A program made the position numbers and the translations under genes. From an uncultured Prevotella sp. (GTDB lineage Bacteria > Bacteroidota > Bacteroidia > Bacteroidales > Bacteroidaceae): DNA of 41,868 bases. This document shows positions 32,641 to 40,693 of the stretch, in pieces; position 1 is the first letter of the stretch, and each line of letters starts with the position of its first letter. Below the pieces are notes generated by a model that saw only the letters and a program-made list of their open reading frames with translations, had not been told where the DNA came from and did not search any database. Where the stretch lies: NCBI GenBank assembly GCA_946548085.1, contig CAMNPN010000100.1, positions 1-41,868 of the forward strand, in the 5' to 3' direction.

Positions 32641-33588
32641 ATGAAGATAGGAGAGATAGATTTAGGCGAGCGCCCCGTGATGCTGGCACCCATGGAGGAC
32701 GTGACAGACATCGGCTTCCGTATGCTCTGCAAGCGCTTCGGCGCGGCCATGGTGTACACGGAGTTCGTCTCGGCAGAGGCTCTGGTGCGCGACGTGAAGA
32801 CGACCGTCAGCAAGCTCTCCATCCGCGATGAGGAGCGGCCCGTGGGCATTCAGATCTACGGCCGCGACACGGAGGCGATGGTGGAGGCGGCGAAGATCGT
32901 GGAACAGGCGGGCCCCGACCTGATAGACCTCAACTTCGGCTGCCCCGTGAAGAAGGTGGCAGGCAAGGGCGCGGGCGCGGGCATGCTGCAGAACATACCG
33001 AAGATGCTGGAGATCACACGAGGAGTGGTGCAGGCCGTGAAACTGCCCGTGACGGTGAAGACACGCCTGGGATGGAACCACGAGCAGCTGATCATCACAG
33101 AGCTGGCAGAGCAACTGCAGGACTGCGGCATCAAGGCGCTGACCATTCACGGCCGCACGCGCAGCCAGATGTACACGGGACAGGCTGACTGGACCCTCAT
33201 CGGCGAGGTGAAGCGCAACCCGCGCATCCACATCCCCATCATCGGCAACGGCGACATCCACTCGCTGGAAGAGGCCGACAGGGCCTTCGACACCTACGGC
33301 GTGGACGGGGTGATGATAGGAAGAGCCACCTTCGGCTGCCCCTGGATCTTCAGCCGCCAGGAGCTGTCGACACGGCAGAAGCTCGACACGCTGCTGGAGC
33401 TGCTCAGCATCAACGTGGAGCGCATCGACGAGAAACGGGGCATCCTGCACACACGGCGCCACCTGGCAGCGACTCCCCTGTTCAAGGGGATACCCAACTT
33501 CAGGCAGACGCGCATCGCCATGCTCAGGGCAGAGACGGTGGAGGAGCTGACGGACATCATCAGAAACGTGGAAAGTAACTATTTGTAA
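32641..33588 (+). CDS. dusB: tRNA-dihydrouridine synthase (DusB type)
   Basis: A flavoenzyme reducing uridine in the tRNA D-loop, 315 aa from ATG 32641. The FMN/TIM-barrel start is MLAPMEDVTD, and the catalytic Cys101 is in NFGCPVKK. GNGDI and GVDGVMIGRA are the later flavin phosphate-binding motifs. The reading frame is open from 32479, but the added residues are not family-like and the -7 box lies within them. aroQ follows after 4 bases, so dusB, aroQ and the methyltransferase form one operon. Confidence 0.94.
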   Translation: MKIGEIDLGERPVMLAPMEDVTDIGFRMLCKRFGAAMVYTEFVSAEALVRDVKTTVSKLSIRDEERPVGIQIYGRDTEAMVEAAKIVEQAGPDLIDLNFGCPVKKVAGKGAGAGMLQNIPKMLEITRGVVQAVKLPVTVKTRLGWNHEQLIITELAEQLQDCGIKALTIHGRTRSQMYTGQADWTLIGEVKRNPRIHIPIIGNGDIHSLEEADRAFDTYGVDGVMIGRATFGCPWIFSRQELSTRQKLDTLLELLSINVERIDEKRGILHTRRHLAATPLFKGIPNFRQTRIAMLRAETVEELTDIIRNVESNYL

Positions 33589-33592
33589 AGAT

Positions 33593-34018
33593 ATGAAGAT
33601 CATGATTATCAACGGGCCGAACCTGAACCTGCTGGGGCAGCGGGAACCAGGCATCTACGGCTCGGAAACGATGGAGAGCTGCCTGAAGGCACTCAGAGAG
33701 CGCTACAAGGACGTGGTGATAGACTACTACCAAAGCAACGTGGAGGGCGAGCTCATCAACAAGATGCAGGAGGCGGGCTTCTACGGCGACTACAAGGGCA
33801 TCGTGCTCAACGCAGGGGCTTATACCCACACCAGCGTGGCGCTGCACGACTGCATCAGGAGCCTGAGGTGCCCCGTCGTAGAGGTTCACATCTCTAACGT
33901 GCACCAGCGCGAGGCGTTCCGCCACCAGTCGATGATCTCCGCGGCCTGCAAAGGCGTGATCTGCGGCTTCGGACTGGACAGCTACCGACTCGCCGTAGAA
34001 GCACTACTGGCACTATGA
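33593..34018 (+). CDS. aroQ: 3-dehydroquinate dehydratase, type II
   Basis: A dodecameric shikimate pathway enzyme, 141 aa. The N-terminal MIINGPNLNLLGQREPGIYG contains the catalytic Tyr, and the His is in EVHISN; the C-terminal GFGLDSYRLAVEAL is typical. Translationally coupled to the O-methyltransferase by ATGA (34015-34018). In Bacteroides, as I recall, pyruvate kinase lies between aroQ and the methyltransferase; it is absent here. Confidence 0.96.
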   Translation: MKIMIINGPNLNLLGQREPGIYGSETMESCLKALRERYKDVVIDYYQSNVEGELINKMQEAGFYGDYKGIVLNAGAYTHTSVALHDCIRSLRCPVVEVHISNVHQREAFRHQSMISAACKGVICGFGLDSYRLAVEALLAL

Positions 34019-34644
34019 GCGAGATCGACGACTACGTCGCCATGCACTCGGAGCTAGAGCCCGAATACCTGTACCGGCTGTGGCGGGCAACAAACATCCG
34101 CACCATCCACGGACGAATGGCCAGCGGACACCTGCAGGGCCGCCTGCTGAAGATGATCGTGGAGATGATACGGCCCGTGAGCGTGCTGGAGATAGGGACG
34201 TTCAGCGGCTACAGCGCCATCGCGATGGCAGAAGGACTGCCTGAGGGCGGACGCCTGTACACCTTCGAGATCAACGACGAGATGGAGGACTTCACCCGCC
34301 CCTGGATAGAGGGCTCGCCCGTGGCCGACAGGATAGAATTCATCATCGGCGACGCCATCAAGGAGGCACCACTGCTGGGCATCACCTTCGACATGGCCTT
34401 CATCGACGGCGACAAGAGGAACTACCGCGAGTGTTACGAGATGGTGCTGCGGATACTGAGACCTGGGGGATTCATCGTGGCAGACAACACGCTCTGGGAC
34501 GGCCATGTGGTAGACCACGCCTACGACCACGACCAGCAGACACAGGGCATAGAAGACTTCAACGACTTCATCGCCCAAGACACCAGAGTGGAGAAGGTGA
34601 TGCTGCCCCTGCGCGACGGACTCACCATTATACGTAAGAAGTAA
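34015..34644 (+). CDS. Class I SAM-dependent O-methyltransferase (methyltransf_3 type)
   Basis: A 209-aa cytosolic methyltransferase of the catechol/caffeoyl-CoA type. SAM motif I is VLEIGTFSGYSAIAMA near residue 60; metal-binding acidic residues are in FIDGDKRNY and VADNTLWDG. Overlaps aroQ by 4 bases and lies in the conserved aroQ-rbfA-FtsX neighbourhood. Substrate unknown; some homologues modify tRNA. Confidence 0.92.
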   Translation: MSEIDDYVAMHSELEPEYLYRLWRATNIRTIHGRMASGHLQGRLLKMIVEMIRPVSVLEIGTFSGYSAIAMAEGLPEGGRLYTFEINDEMEDFTRPWIEGSPVADRIEFIIGDAIKEAPLLGITFDMAFIDGDKRNYRECYEMVLRILRPGGFIVADNTLWDGHVVDHAYDHDQQTQGIEDFNDFIAQDTRVEKVMLPLRDGLTIIRKK

Positions 34645-34647
34645 TTG

Positions 34648-34758
34648 GTTTATAGTTTAATGTTTATAGTTTATAGATGAATACCTGGCAAGCCCTTGAT
34701 ATATCTCTGGAGACTATAGAACTAATCATCTATAAACCATAAACTATAAACAATAAAC
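34648..34758. repeat. Heptamer-arm element upstream of rbfA
   Basis: Arms of GTTTATA and CTATAAAC units around a core that runs from GATGAATACCTGGCAAGCC to ACTAATCATC. The core is related, in inverted orientation, to the one after rbfA (35120-35242). No cargo gene. Confidence 0.88.
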
Positions 34759-34772
34759 AAAAAGAAAAGAGT

Positions 34773-35108
34773 ATGCAAGAGACAAGACAAAACAAGATCG
34801 CCAGGCTCCTTCAGAAGGAGCTGTCGCTGATTTTCCAAGAGCAGACACGTGCCACACACGGCACGATGGTAAGCGTGACACGGACGAAGATATCGCCCGA
34901 CCTGAGTATCTGTACCGCCTACCTGAGCATCTTCCCCTCAGAAAAAGGTGAAGAGATCCTGGCCAATATCAACGCCAACGTGAAGAGCATCAGGTATGCA
35001 CTGGGTACAAGGGTGAGAAACCAGCTGCGCATCGTGCCAGAGCTGAGATTCTTCATCGACGACTCGCTCGACTACATCGACCGCATCGACGAACTGCTGA
35101 AAAAGTAA
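34773..35108 (+). CDS. rbfA: 30S ribosome-binding factor RbfA
   Basis: A small KH-like protein that assists late 30S maturation, 111 aa. Recognisable by the N-terminal RQNKIARLLQKELS, central VSVTRTKISPDLS and C-terminal RIVPELRFFIDDSLDYIDRIDELL. Flanked on both sides by heptamer-arm elements, so its transcript leader and tail would form stem-loops with these. No ribosome-binding site visible. Confidence 0.95.
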   Translation: MQETRQNKIARLLQKELSLIFQEQTRATHGTMVSVTRTKISPDLSICTAYLSIFPSEKGEEILANINANVKSIRYALGTRVRNQLRIVPELRFFIDDSLDYIDRIDELLKK

Positions 35109-35119
35109 TGGGATTTATT

Positions 35120-35242
35120 GTTTACAGTTTACAGTTTACGGTTTACAGATGATTACTTCTATAGTTTCCAAACAGTAGCCTTATAACTAATGAATGGCTT
35201 GCCAGGTAATCAACTGTAAACTGTAAACCGTAAACTGTAAAC
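35120..35242. repeat. Heptamer-arm element between rbfA and the permease gene
   Basis: Left arm GTTTACA/GTTTACG heptamers ending ATGATTAC, right arm GTAATCAAC followed by GTAAACT/GTAAACC heptamers. The core shares GGCTTGCCAGG and ACTTCTATAGTTT segments, inverted, with the element upstream of rbfA. No cargo gene. Confidence 0.9.
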
Positions 35243-35259
35243 CAAAACAAAAAGGCATC

Positions 35260-36486
35260 ATGAATTTTCCATTCTATATCGCACGGCGGTACCTGTTCTC
35301 AAAGAAGTCGACTCACGCCATCAACGTCATCAGCGCCATCTCTGTAATAGGAGTGGCGGTGGCAACGATGGCACTGGTAGTCACGCTCTCGGTGTTCAAC
35401 GGATTCCACGACCTCGTGGCATCGTTCTTCACCTCCTTCGACCCTCAGCTGAAGATCGTGCCAACAGAGGGAAAGACGGTGGCTGCCGACGACCCCATAC
35501 TCACGGAGATACGACAACTGCCCGAGGTGGAGGTGGCCACAGAGTGCGTGGAAGACCAGGCGCTGGCCATCTATCACGGCCGTCAGGCAATGGTGATGGT
35601 GAAGGGTGTGGACGACAACTTCGACCAGCTGACCCACATCAACGAGATCCTGGTGGGCGACGGGGAGTTCTGCCTGCACGCCGCAGACCTGAACTACGGC
35701 ATCCTCGGCATCCGCCTGGCTGAGCAGCTGGCCACAGGCTACACCTACAAGGAGCCGCTGAAGATATATGCCCCGCGACGAGAAGGACAGCTGGACATCA
35801 CCAACCCCGACGGGGCGTTCGAGGAGGACGAGCTATACTCGCCAGGCGTGCTCTTCAACGTGAAACAGTCGAAATACGACCAGAACTATATCCTGACGAG
35901 CATCGGCTTCGCCCGGCGCATCTTCAACCAGCAGGGCATGCTCTCTACGCTGGAGCTGAGACTGAAGGCTGGCAGCGACTTCGACGCGGTGAAGAAGGAG
36001 ATAAAACGGCGCTGCGGCACAAGGTTCACTGTGAAAGACCGCTACGAACAGCAGGACGATACCTTCAAGATCATGAAGATAGAGAAGCTCATCGCCTACA
36101 TCTTCCTCACGTTCATACTCATGGTGGCCTGCTTCAACATCATCGGATCGCTGTCGATGCTCATCATCGACAAGAAAGACGATGTGGTGACGCTGCGCAA
36201 CCTCGGCGCGTCAGACAAGCAGATTGTGCGCATCTTCCTCTTCGAGGGCAGGATGATCTCTGCCATCGGGGCCGTCATTGGCATCATCATCGGGCTGCTG
36301 CTATGCTGGGCACAACAGCAGTTCGGCCTCGTGGCCCTGGGGTCGAGCAGCGGCTCGTTTATCATCAGCGCCTACCCCGTCAGCGTCCATCCTGAAGACA
36401 TCGTGCTCATCTTCATCACCGTGCTCGTCGTGGGATTCCTGGCAGTATGGTATCCTGTGAGGTACTTTGCAAAGAAACTGATTTAA
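35260..36486 (+). CDS. FtsX/LolE-like ABC transporter permease
   Basis: An inner-membrane permease of the LolC/E/MacB type, 408 aa. One N-terminal membrane helix (VISAISVIGVAVATMALVVT), a large periplasmic MacB_PCD-like domain, then three C-terminal helices (about residues 270-400). Homologues extract lipoproteins or act as mechanotransmission permeases. No ATPase partner is adjacent. It follows rbfA as in other Bacteroidales. GH95 begins 16 bases after it. Confidence 0.9.
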   Translation: MNFPFYIARRYLFSKKSTHAINVISAISVIGVAVATMALVVTLSVFNGFHDLVASFFTSFDPQLKIVPTEGKTVAADDPILTEIRQLPEVEVATECVEDQALAIYHGRQAMVMVKGVDDNFDQLTHINEILVGDGEFCLHAADLNYGILGIRLAEQLATGYTYKEPLKIYAPRREGQLDITNPDGAFEEDELYSPGVLFNVKQSKYDQNYILTSIGFARRIFNQQGMLSTLELRLKAGSDFDAVKKEIKRRCGTRFTVKDRYEQQDDTFKIMKIEKLIAYIFLTFILMVACFNIIGSLSMLIIDKKDDVVTLRNLGASDKQIVRIFLFEGRMISAIGAVIGIIIGLLLCWAQQQFGLVALGSSSGSFIISAYPVSVHPEDIVLIFITVLVVGFLAVWYPVRYFAKKLI

Positions 36487-36501
36487 AACATATTACTAAT
36501 A

Positions 36502-38898
36502 ATGAGAAAGAAACTACTAACGATGACCATCGCCGCGGCAGGTATCTTCACCGCAGGCGCAAGCACACAAAGAGAACAGTCCATAGCGTGCAAACAGGCA
36601 CCGATGGTGCTGCAATACAACCAGCCTGCACAGTATTTCGAGGAGTCGCTGCCCATCGGCAACGGCAAACTGGGCGCCCTCGTCTATGGCGGTAGCGATG
36701 ACAACATCATCTACCTGAACGACATCACCCTGTGGACGGGAAAGCCCGTAGACAGAGAGCTCGACAAGGATGCCCACAAGTGGATACCTGAGATACGCAA
36801 AGCCCTCTTCGACGAGGACTATGCCCTGGCCGACTCGCTGCAACACTACGTTCAGGGCCCAAACTCGCAGTTCTTCCAGCCCCTCGGCACGCTGCATATC
36901 AAGGACCTCGGACTTGGAGCCGTCAGCAACTACCATCGTAGCCTCAGCCTCGACTCTGCCATCGTCAGAGACCGTTACGTGCGCAATGGTCATCCCATCA
37001 CAAGAGAATACTTCGCCTCGCACCCCGACCACCTCATCGCCATCCGCCTGCGGGGCGACATCAACTGTCGTATCGCCCTCACCGCCCAGGTGCCTCATCA
37101 GGTGAAGGCCATCCCCACACAGCTCACGATGACTGGTCATGCCACAGGCGATGCGCAGGAGAGCATCCACTTCTGTACGATGATCAGCGTGAAGACTGAC
37201 GGCGAGACCAGTGCCAGCGACTCATCCCTGACCATCACCAACGCCAAAGAGGCCATACTCTACATCATCAACGAGACCAGCTTCAACGGCTTCGACAAGC
37301 ATCCCGTAAGAGAGGCTGCTCCCTATCTGGAAAATGCCGCCAACGCCATCTGGCACACACAGAATGCATCTTTCGATGAGTTCTATGGCCGTCACCTGGC
37401 TGACTATAAGGCTCTCTACGACCGCGTAAAGCTCTGCCTCTCGTCCAGTAATACGTCGAAACCGTCGTATTTCGACGGTCCCACAGATGCCCTCTTGAAG
37501 ACCTACACCGCCAACGGCGGACAGAGCCGCTACCTCGAGGAACTCTACTTCCAGTACGGCCGCTACCTGCTCATCTCGTCGTCGAGAACAGAAGGCGTGC
37601 CTGCCAACCTGCAAGGCCTCTGGACGCCACACCTGTGGTCGCCCTGGCGGGGCAACTACACGGTAAACATCAATCTCGAGGAGAACTACTGGCCAGCCTT
37701 CGTGGCCAACCTCGCAGAGATGTCCCAGCCTCTGGACAACTTCATCAAAGCCCTCGCTACGAACGGCACCGCAACGGCGAGAAGCTATTACGGCATCGAC
37801 GAGGGCTGGTGCTCAAGCCATAACTCCGACATCTGGGCCATGACCAACCCCGTGGGCGAAAAGCGCGAGAGCCCGATGTGGGCCAACTGGAACATGGGCG
37901 GCGCCTGGCTCGTGAACACCCTCTGGGAGCGATACCTCTTCACACAGGACAAGACTTACCTCCAGACGGTGGCCTATCCGCTGATGAAAGGAGCGACACA
38001 ATTCTGTCTGCGATGGCTCATCGACAACCCCAAGAGTCCTGGAGAACTCATCACCGCCCCAAGCACATCGCCAGAGAACGAATACGTGACAGACAAAGGC
38101 TATCACGGTGTGACCTGCTATGGCGGCACCGCCGACCTGGCCATCATCCGTGAACTCTTCATCAACACCATCAAGGCCGGGAAAATCGTGGGCGACAGAA
38201 ACAAAGAGGCAGAGCGCGCGCTCAAACGGCTGCACCCCTACACCATCGGACACATGGGTGACCTGAACGAATGGTACTACGACTGGGACGACAAGGACTT
38301 CAAGCACCGTCATCAGAGCCACCTTATCGGCCTCTACCCTGGCAGTCATCTCACCGACACCACGCTGCAGAAGGCGGCAGCACGCACGTTGGAGATCAAG
38401 GGCGACGAGACGACGGGGTGGAGCACAGGCTGGCGCATCAACCTCTGGGCTCGTCTGAAAGACGGAAAGAAGGCCCACCAGGTGTACCGAAAGCTACTGA
38501 CGGCCGTAGCGCCCGAGGGAAGCAACTACCCCAACTACAGCTGGGGCGGCGGCACCTATCCCAACCTGATGGATGCCCACCCGCCCTTCCAGATCGACGG
38601 CAACTTCGGAGGAACGGCTGGCGTCTGCGAGATGCTGATGCAGTCGGCATGGAATGAGGAAGACGGCACATGGGACATAGAACTGCTACCTGCCCTGCCA
38701 GAAGCATGGAAGGATGGCGCTGTCAGCGGACTATGCGCCCGCGGCGGATTTGAAGTATCATTTGAATGGAAAGGCGGAAACGTGCGCGACTGTAGTATCA
38801 AGGCTCGCAAAGGTGGTACTGTCAGACTACAGTACAACGGTCAGCAAAAGACTGTAAAGCTCAAGGCTGGTCAGACGATGCCAGTAAAAACCTGGTGA
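36502..38898 (+). CDS. GH95 glycoside hydrolase (alpha-L-fucosidase/alpha-L-galactosidase type)
   Basis: A secreted or periplasmic inverting glycosidase, 798 aa. The signal peptide runs to about residue 21. An N-terminal beta-sandwich (IGNGKLGALVYGG) precedes an (alpha/alpha)6 barrel and a C-terminal beta domain. By comparison with characterised GH95 enzymes the catalytic set is visible: N389 and N391 (VNINLEENYWP), E525 (STSPENEY) and D699 (FQIDGNFGG). Both fucose and L-galactose occur on pectin and xyloglucan, which fits the nearby pectin locus, though it is about 11 kb from it. Its 3' end overlaps the DUF3109 gene by 38 bases. Confidence 0.92.
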   Translation: MRKKLLTMTIAAAGIFTAGASTQREQSIACKQAPMVLQYNQPAQYFEESLPIGNGKLGALVYGGSDDNIIYLNDITLWTGKPVDRELDKDAHKWIPEIRKALFDEDYALADSLQHYVQGPNSQFFQPLGTLHIKDLGLGAVSNYHRSLSLDSAIVRDRYVRNGHPITREYFASHPDHLIAIRLRGDINCRIALTAQVPHQVKAIPTQLTMTGHATGDAQESIHFCTMISVKTDGETSASDSSLTITNAKEAILYIINETSFNGFDKHPVREAAPYLENAANAIWHTQNASFDEFYGRHLADYKALYDRVKLCLSSSNTSKPSYFDGPTDALLKTYTANGGQSRYLEELYFQYGRYLLISSSRTEGVPANLQGLWTPHLWSPWRGNYTVNINLEENYWPAFVANLAEMSQPLDNFIKALATNGTATARSYYGIDEGWCSSHNSDIWAMTNPVGEKRESPMWANWNMGGAWLVNTLWERYLFTQDKTYLQTVAYPLMKGATQFCLRWLIDNPKSPGELITAPSTSPENEYVTDKGYHGVTCYGGTADLAIIRELFINTIKAGKIVGDRNKEAERALKRLHPYTIGHMGDLNEWYYDWDDKDFKHRHQSHLIGLYPGSHLTDTTLQKAAARTLEIKGDETTGWSTGWRINLWARLKDGKKAHQVYRKLLTAVAPEGSNYPNYSWGGGTYPNLMDAHPPFQIDGNFGGTAGVCEMLMQSAWNEEDGTWDIELLPALPEAWKDGAVSGLCARGGFEVSFEWKGGNVRDCSIKARKGGTVRLQYNGQQKTVKLKAGQTMPVKTW

Positions 38899-39499
38899 CA
38901 TCAAGCAACTCCTGATACCATGCCTCACCAAAGCGGCGGATGAGCGGCTCACGCAGAAACTCGTAGAGCCGTATATCCTTCTCGTTACCTTTGGCGACAG
39001 CCATCTTACAGACCTCCCAGCGGTTGTAGTTCAATCCTACAAGCCCGTTGCCTAACTGTTTCTCACGAATGGGATACAACGAACAACTGATGGGCTTGCA
39101 GAAACGCGTCTTGCCACTCCTGAACGCCTTCTCCAAAGCGCAAAGGCAACAATCATGGATGGGTTGATGAGTGTCGAAATCCTCGATATCATCGTAATAG
39201 GTAAAAACACAATCCTTACCCCGGACAATGCTCGTGACAAGATCACCCTCCGAATCAGTGTAAGCTACTCCCTGCTTGTCTATGACAGCCTGGGCTGATG
39301 CGGAGAGGTCGCCCCATACGGCGTCCAGACAATCCTCTATCTCGGCTATCTCGTCGAGAGTTACGGGTGCTCCTGCATCTCCCTCTACGCAACACTGTCC
39401 CTTACAAGCATTGAGATCACAACAGAACTTCTCCGTCAGAATCTCTGACGAAAGCAACACGTCGCCAACTTGTATGATAGGAGGAAGGGGCTTTGTCAT
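38861..39499 (-). CDS. DUF3109 family cysteine-rich protein
   Basis: A 212-aa Bacteroidetes protein of the DUF3109/YkgJ-like group, probably binding a metal or Fe-S cluster. Cys-rich blocks are FCCDLNACKGQCC near residue 25, HDCCLC near 115 and FCKPISCSLYP near 133. Function unknown. The start codon directly touches a heptamer array (39500 on), leaving no separate leader. It follows ung on the same strand and overlaps the GH95 3' end convergently. Confidence 0.87.
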   Translation of the reverse strand: MTKPLPPIIQVGDVLLSSEILTEKFCCDLNACKGQCCVEGDAGAPVTLDEIAEIEDCLDAVWGDLSASAQAVIDKQGVAYTDSEGDLVTSIVRGKDCVFTYYDDIEDFDTHQPIHDCCLCALEKAFRSGKTRFCKPISCSLYPIREKQLGNGLVGLNYNRWEVCKMAVAKGNEKDIRLYEFLREPLIRRFGEAWYQELLDVTRFLLASSDQP

Positions 39500-39542
39500 G
39501 TTTACGGTTTACAGTTTACAGTTTAGGGTTTACAGATGATTA
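39500..39542. repeat. Half heptamer-arm element between ung and the DUF3109 gene
   Basis: One arm only: GTTTACG, GTTTACA, GTTTACA, GTTTAGG, GTTTACA and the GATGATTAC junction. On the minus strand the ung stop codon (TAA) is the one inside GTAATCATC, and the array ends exactly at the ATG of the next gene. Confidence 0.88.
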
Positions 39543-40205
39543 CCAGATGATTGGCGAGAGACCGTTCTGCTGCAGATAGGCATTGCAGCGGGAGAACTGG
39601 TGCTGACCGAACCAGCCGCCACGGTTGGCACTAAGGGGTGAGGGATGGACGGATTCAAGCACAAGGTTCTTTTGCTTGTCAATCATATAAGCCTTGCCAC
39701 GGGCATAACCGCCCCAGAGCATATAGACGAGGTGTTCACGCTGTGTGGCCAGTGCCTGAATGGCGGCATCGGTGAACTTCTGCCAACCCAAGGTGGAGTG
39801 ACTGTTTGCCTGATGAGCCCTCACGGTCAGTGAGGCGTTGAGCAGTAATACACCTTGTTCTGCCCAACGTGTCAGATTGCCTGAGGCAGGGATGGGTGTC
39901 CCGAGGTCTGCCTGAATCTCCTTGAAGATATTCTGTAAGGAGGGAGGGAACATCACCCCGTCCTGTACGGAGAAACTCAGCCCATGGGCCTGGCCTGGCT
40001 CATGATAGGGGTCCTGTCCGATAATCACCACCTTCACCTTGTCGAAAGGACAGAGGTTGAAGGCATTGAAAATCAGTTTGCCAGGAGGATAGCAGGTAGA
40101 CTGCTGATACTCCTGGCGCACGACCTGTGTCAATTGTACAAAATAGGGCTTCTCAAACTCCTGTCCGAGATGAGCCTTCCACGAGGGTTCAATCTGTACG
40201 TTCAT
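39540..40205 (-). CDS. ung: Uracil-DNA glycosylase (family 1)
   Basis: A base-excision repair enzyme removing uracil from DNA, 221 aa. The water-activating motif GQDPYH is at residues 63-68 (Asp65) and the His motif HPSPLSANRGG starts at 187. Complete. The stop codon is part of the repeat junction. ndk lies 7 bases upstream, so the two may be cotranscribed. Confidence 0.97.
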   Translation of the reverse strand: MNVQIEPSWKAHLGQEFEKPYFVQLTQVVRQEYQQSTCYPPGKLIFNAFNLCPFDKVKVVIIGQDPYHEPGQAHGLSFSVQDGVMFPPSLQNIFKEIQADLGTPIPASGNLTRWAEQGVLLLNASLTVRAHQANSHSTLGWQKFTDAAIQALATQREHLVYMLWGGYARGKAYMIDKQKNLVLESVHPSPLSANRGGWFGQHQFSRCNAYLQQNGLSPIIW

Positions 40206-40212
40206 TCATTTC

Positions 40213-40677
40213 TTATTTCGCCTCGCCATCGCCGTAGATGTAGCCGAAGGCACCGCTGGTATAGTCAAAGATCTCCTCGTCACGGAAGAAACGCTTCAAC
40301 TCTATCTGCGCGTTCGACGTAGAGTCGCTGGCATGTACGATGTTCTGCTGGTTGCTCATCGAGTAGTCGCCACGGATGGTGCCAGGGGCAGCCTCCCGGC
40401 CGTTGGTAGAGCCTGTCATGGTACGTACCACCTGCACGGCATCCACACCCTCAAGGGCAAGGGCCACTACTGGCGATGCCTGCATGGAGGCTGCCAGGGA
40501 CGGGAAGAAGGGGCGGTCTACGAGATGGGCATAGTGCTCACGCAGGATCTCATCGGAGAGTTGCATCATCTTCATACCTGCTACTCGGAGTCCACGACGC
40601 TCGAAACGGTTCACAATCTCACCAATCAGTTGGCGCTGTACGCAACTGGGCTTTAGTAATACAAGGGTCTTTTCCAT
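40213..40677 (-). CDS. ndk: Nucleoside-diphosphate kinase
   Basis: Balances nucleoside triphosphate pools by phosphotransfer, 154 aa from ATG 40677. The phosphohistidine is His115 in NIVHASDS. The N-terminal EKTLVLLKPSCVQR is typical. The frame is open 9 bases further to 40686 (MIIMEK), but 154 aa matches relatives. It lies between gpmI (16 bases upstream) and ung. Confidence 0.96.
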   Translation of the reverse strand: MEKTLVLLKPSCVQRQLIGEIVNRFERRGLRVAGMKMMQLSDEILREHYAHLVDRPFFPSLAASMQASPVVALALEGVDAVQVVRTMTGSTNGREAAPGTIRGDYSMSNQQNIVHASDSTSNAQIELKRFFRDEEIFDYTSGAFGYIYGDGEAK

Positions 40678-40693
40678 AATGATCATGTTTATA

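Noticed and set aside
32662..33654. 330-codon minus-strand frame antisense to dusB
   Set aside because: dusB motifs are complete on the plus strand and the antisense frame shows no domain.
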